64,000 bases of DNA, from positions 1 through 64,000 of the forward strand of contig NZ_VCBA01000022.1 of the NCBI RefSeq assembly GCF_007995245.1. The letters are read 5' to 3'. The position numbers and the translations under genes were made by a program. This DNA is from Tateyamaria sp. syn59 (GTDB lineage Bacteria > Pseudomonadota > Alphaproteobacteria > Rhodobacterales > Rhodobacteraceae). The notes beneath the pieces are model-generated. The model saw nothing but the letters and a program-made list of their open reading frames with translations. It was not told where the DNA came from and did no database searches. This document shows positions 62,007-64,000 of the stretch, in pieces (the stretch's first letter is position 1; each line of letters opens with the position of its first letter).

Positions 62007-63405
62007 TCTCAACCCAAGCATGGGCTTCATCGAAAACCGACCCTTCGACGACATCGCCGTGGGCGACAGCGCCGAGTTGGTGCGCACCCTCACCGCCCAG
62101 GACATCGACGCCTTTGCCGTCGTGTCTGGCGATGTGAATCCGGCCCATGTGGACGCGGAGTTTGCGCAGGAAGAGGTCTTTCACAAAGTCATCGCCCACG
62201 GCATGTGGGGCGGCGCCCTGATCTCGACCGTGCTTGGCACCCAACTGCCCGGACCGGGCACGATTTATCTGGATCAAAGCCTGAAATTTCTGAAACCCGT
62301 GGGTATTGGTGATACGGTAACGGTGCGAGTGACGGTCACCGAAAAACACGCCGAGAAAAAGCGTCTGACGCTTGACTGCGTGTGTACCAACGGCGACGGT
62401 AAGCCTGTGATCACCGGGCAGGCGGTCGTTCTGGCCCCAACGGAAAAGATCAGGCGCCCCCGCGTTGTCATGCCCGACCTCGTCATGCACCGCCGCGGCG
62501 CGAACCATGACCGTCTGCTCGAGGCTGCGCGCAAGCACCCTGCCCTGCCCACAGCCGTCGTGCATCCCTGCGATGCAACGTCTCTAACCGCAGCGTTAGA
62601 CACAGTTTCCCAGGGCCTGATCGCCCCCCTTCTTGTCGGTCCGGAGCCTCGGATCCGCGCCGTGGCTGAGGCCGAAGGGCTCGACCTCTCGGGCCTCGAC
62701 ATCATCGACACCCCCCACAGCCACGCCTCCGCCGAACAGGCCGTCGCCCTGGTCCGCGAGGGCCGTGCAAAGGCGCTGATGAAAGGCGCCCTTCACACCG
62801 ACGAAATCATGTCCGCCGTGGTCTCCAAGGCGACCGGTCTGCGCAGTGAACGACGGATGAGCCACGTCTACGTCATGGACGTCCCCACCTACCCCAAGCC
62901 GCTCCTAATCACCGACGCCGCGATCAACATTGCGCCCGATCTTCAGACCAAGGCCGACATCGTCCAGAACGCCATCGACCTCGCCCACGCCCTCGGCATC
63001 GACATGCCCAAAGTGGCGCTGCTGTCAGCCGTCGAAACCATCACCCCCCGGATGCAGTCCACGGTCGAGGCTGGCGCCCTCTGCAAGATGGCCGACCGTG
63101 GCCAGATCAAAGGCGGCGTCCTCGACGGCCCCCTTGCCTTCGACAACGCCATTTCCATGCGCGCGGTGGCCAGCAAAGGCATAACCTCACCCGTCGCCGG
63201 ACAGGCCGACATCCTCGTCGCCCCCGACCTCGAAGCCGGCAACATGATCGCCAAGCAGCTTATGTATCTCGCAGGCGCCGAGGGCGCCGGGATCGTGCTG
63301 GGGGCACAGGTCCCCATCATCCTGACCAGCCGCGCCGACGACCGCCGCACCCGCGTCGCCTCCGCCGCGATTGCCTCGCTTTTCAGCGGAGCTTTGGCCC
63401 GATGA
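61996..63405 (+). CDS. MaoC-phosphate acetyl/butyryltransferase fusion
   Basis: 469-aa bifunctional protein. Residues 1-150: MaoC (R)-hydratase hot-dog domain (FDDIAVGDSAELVRTLTAQDIDAF, SGDVNPAHVDAEFA, HGMWGGALISTVLG). Residues about 165-469: phosphotransacetylase (ALMKGALHTDEIMSAVVSKATG, MSHVYVMD, ITDAAINIAPDLQTKADIVQNAIDLA, DGPLAFDNAIS, AGQADILVAPDLEAGNMIAKQL). It could hydrate enoyl-CoA and exchange acyl-CoA with acyl phosphate. The start overlaps the fabI stop by 11 bp; the end overlaps ackA by ATGA. Confidence 0.9.
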   Translation: MSSDLNPSMGFIENRPFDDIAVGDSAELVRTLTAQDIDAFAVVSGDVNPAHVDAEFAQEEVFHKVIAHGMWGGALISTVLGTQLPGPGTIYLDQSLKFLKPVGIGDTVTVRVTVTEKHAEKKRLTLDCVCTNGDGKPVITGQAVVLAPTEKIRRPRVVMPDLVMHRRGANHDRLLEAARKHPALPTAVVHPCDATSLTAALDTVSQGLIAPLLVGPEPRIRAVAEAEGLDLSGLDIIDTPHSHASAEQAVALVREGRAKALMKGALHTDEIMSAVVSKATGLRSERRMSHVYVMDVPTYPKPLLITDAAINIAPDLQTKADIVQNAIDLAHALGIDMPKVALLSAVETITPRMQSTVEAGALCKMADRGQIKGGVLDGPLAFDNAISMRAVASKGITSPVAGQADILVAPDLEAGNMIAKQLMYLAGAEGAGIVLGAQVPIILTSRADDRRTRVASAAIASLFSGALAR

Positions 63406-64000
63406 GCCGCGCAATCCTGACGCTGAACACCGGCTCCTCCTCGCTGAAATTCGGCCTCTACCGCGACGCCCCGGAACCCGAGATGCTGCTCACCGGCCAG
63501 GTCGACGGGCTGGGTCCAGAAGCCCATCTGGTGGTCGAGAAAACTACCCAAACCATCAACGCCCCGACCCACACGGATGCTCTGGAACAGGTCATCCTCG
63601 CCCTCCACCCGCACATGTCATGCCTGACCATCTCAGGGGTCGGGCACCGCATCGTTCATGGTGGGCCGAAATACGCGGAGCCCATGGTCCTGACGCCCGA
63701 CGTGCTGACCGCGCTGGCCGAGTTCTCGCCCCTCGCGCCGCTGCACCAGCCCCACAATCTGGCGGGGGTCGAGGCGGCGCGGGCGGCCTTCCCGGACGCG
63801 GTGCAGGTGGGGTGTTTTGATACGGCCTTTCACCGGGGGCATCCGTGGGTCAACGACACCTTCGCGCTGCCTCGGAATTTCTACCATGAGGGGGTGCGGC
63901 GGTATGGGTTTCACGGGCTGAGTTACGACTACATCACCGGCGTGATCGCGGTGGAAGATCCTGAGTTGCACAAGAAGAAATTGATCATTGCGCACTTGGG
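63402..64000 (+). CDS. ackA: Acetate/propionate kinase (3' truncated by window)
   Basis: The first 199 codons of an acetokinase reach the window end. ILTLNTGSSSLKFGLY is the N-terminal phosphate-binding motif; GVGHRIVHGGPKY, VGCFDTAFHRGHP and RRYGFHGLSYDYITG are acetokinase signatures. It would turn acyl phosphate from the Pta domain into acid plus ATP. The start codon overlaps the previous stop (ATGA). Confidence 0.93.
   Translation, partial: MSRAILTLNTGSSSLKFGLYRDAPEPEMLLTGQVDGLGPEAHLVVEKTTQTINAPTHTDALEQVILALHPHMSCLTISGVGHRIVHGGPKYAEPMVLTPDVLTALAEFSPLAPLHQPHNLAGVEAARAAFPDAVQVGCFDTAFHRGHPWVNDTFALPRNFYHEGVRRYGFHGLSYDYITGVIAVEDPELHKKKLIIAHL

Overview
The window is GC-rich DNA with dense, overlapping operons. 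Its gene set (beta-hydroxyaspartate cycle, TRAP transporter, GlxBCD/GlnT module, class I PHA synthase, RPA-type RepA) points to a marine alphaproteobacterium of the Rhodobacteraceae (Roseobacter group). That assignment is inferred from gene content; no marker gene or rRNA is present. No tRNA, rRNA, CRISPR array or insertion sequence was seen.

Layout. (1) 1-4.5 kb, plus strand: the 3' part of a serine-glyoxylate-type aminotransferase, a TRAP transporter (dctPQM) with hairpins in its junctions, and a GlcG/HbpS-like gene. (2) 4.5-10.9 kb: the glyoxylate-assimilating beta-hydroxyaspartate cycle bhcABCD on the minus strand, followed in the same apparent operon by a divergent GAPDH-family gene, with the IclR-type regulator bhcR divergent from bhcA. 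Together this looks like a glycolate/glyoxylate (C2) assimilation locus. (3) 10.9-17.7 kb, minus strand: a surface-sugar operon (DegT aminotransferase, WbqC, two tandem beta-propeller glycosidase-like proteins, GNAT, methyltransferase, TPR-GT61). (4) 17.9-23.1 kb, plus strand: a cupin-XRE regulator and a split glutamate-synthase-like module glxBCD plus a type III glutamine-synthetase-like gene. It resembles N-methylglutamate synthase/gamma-glutamylmethylamide synthetase systems. (5) 23.1-30.6 kb: more polysaccharide genes (FdtA-like ketoisomerase, two GT2 enzymes, FdtB-like aminotransferase, GNAT, MsbA-like ABC exporter, GT61). (6) 30.8-37.0 kb, minus strand: an arylsulfotransferase-fold protein, a membrane-anchored PAPS sulfotransferase, a small membrane protein, a DUF4185-like lipoprotein and a DUF2723-type membrane glycosyltransferase; then an AsmA-family protein.

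(7) 39.4-45.0 kb, plus strand: HAD-UbiA fusion, GtrA, DprE1-like oxidase, DprE2-like reductase and a large membrane protein. This mirrors the mycobacterial decaprenyl-phosphoryl-arabinose locus (Rv3806c; Rv3789-Rv3792) and is the most unusual pathway here. It is followed by a Tat-exported OpgG/OpgD-type glucan protein and a CcdAB toxin-antitoxin pair.

(8) 47.6-55.9 kb, minus strand: a complete V/A-type ATPase operon headed by a carbamate kinase, in the order B-D-I-K-E-DUF2764-A. This is a circular permutation of the chlamydia/spirochaete order E-DUF2764-A-B-D-I-K. A perfect FNR/FixK-type box lies upstream, suggesting oxygen-responsive control. (9) 56.4-64 kb: a DUF1214/1254-like protein, then a plasmid-type RepA with eleven 15-bp iteron matches around and inside it, including one inside phaC; then phaC, fabI, a MaoC-phosphotransacetylase fusion and the start of ackA. 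The iteron origin and CcdAB suggest a plasmid, a chromid or an integrated replicon, although no parAB genes are visible.
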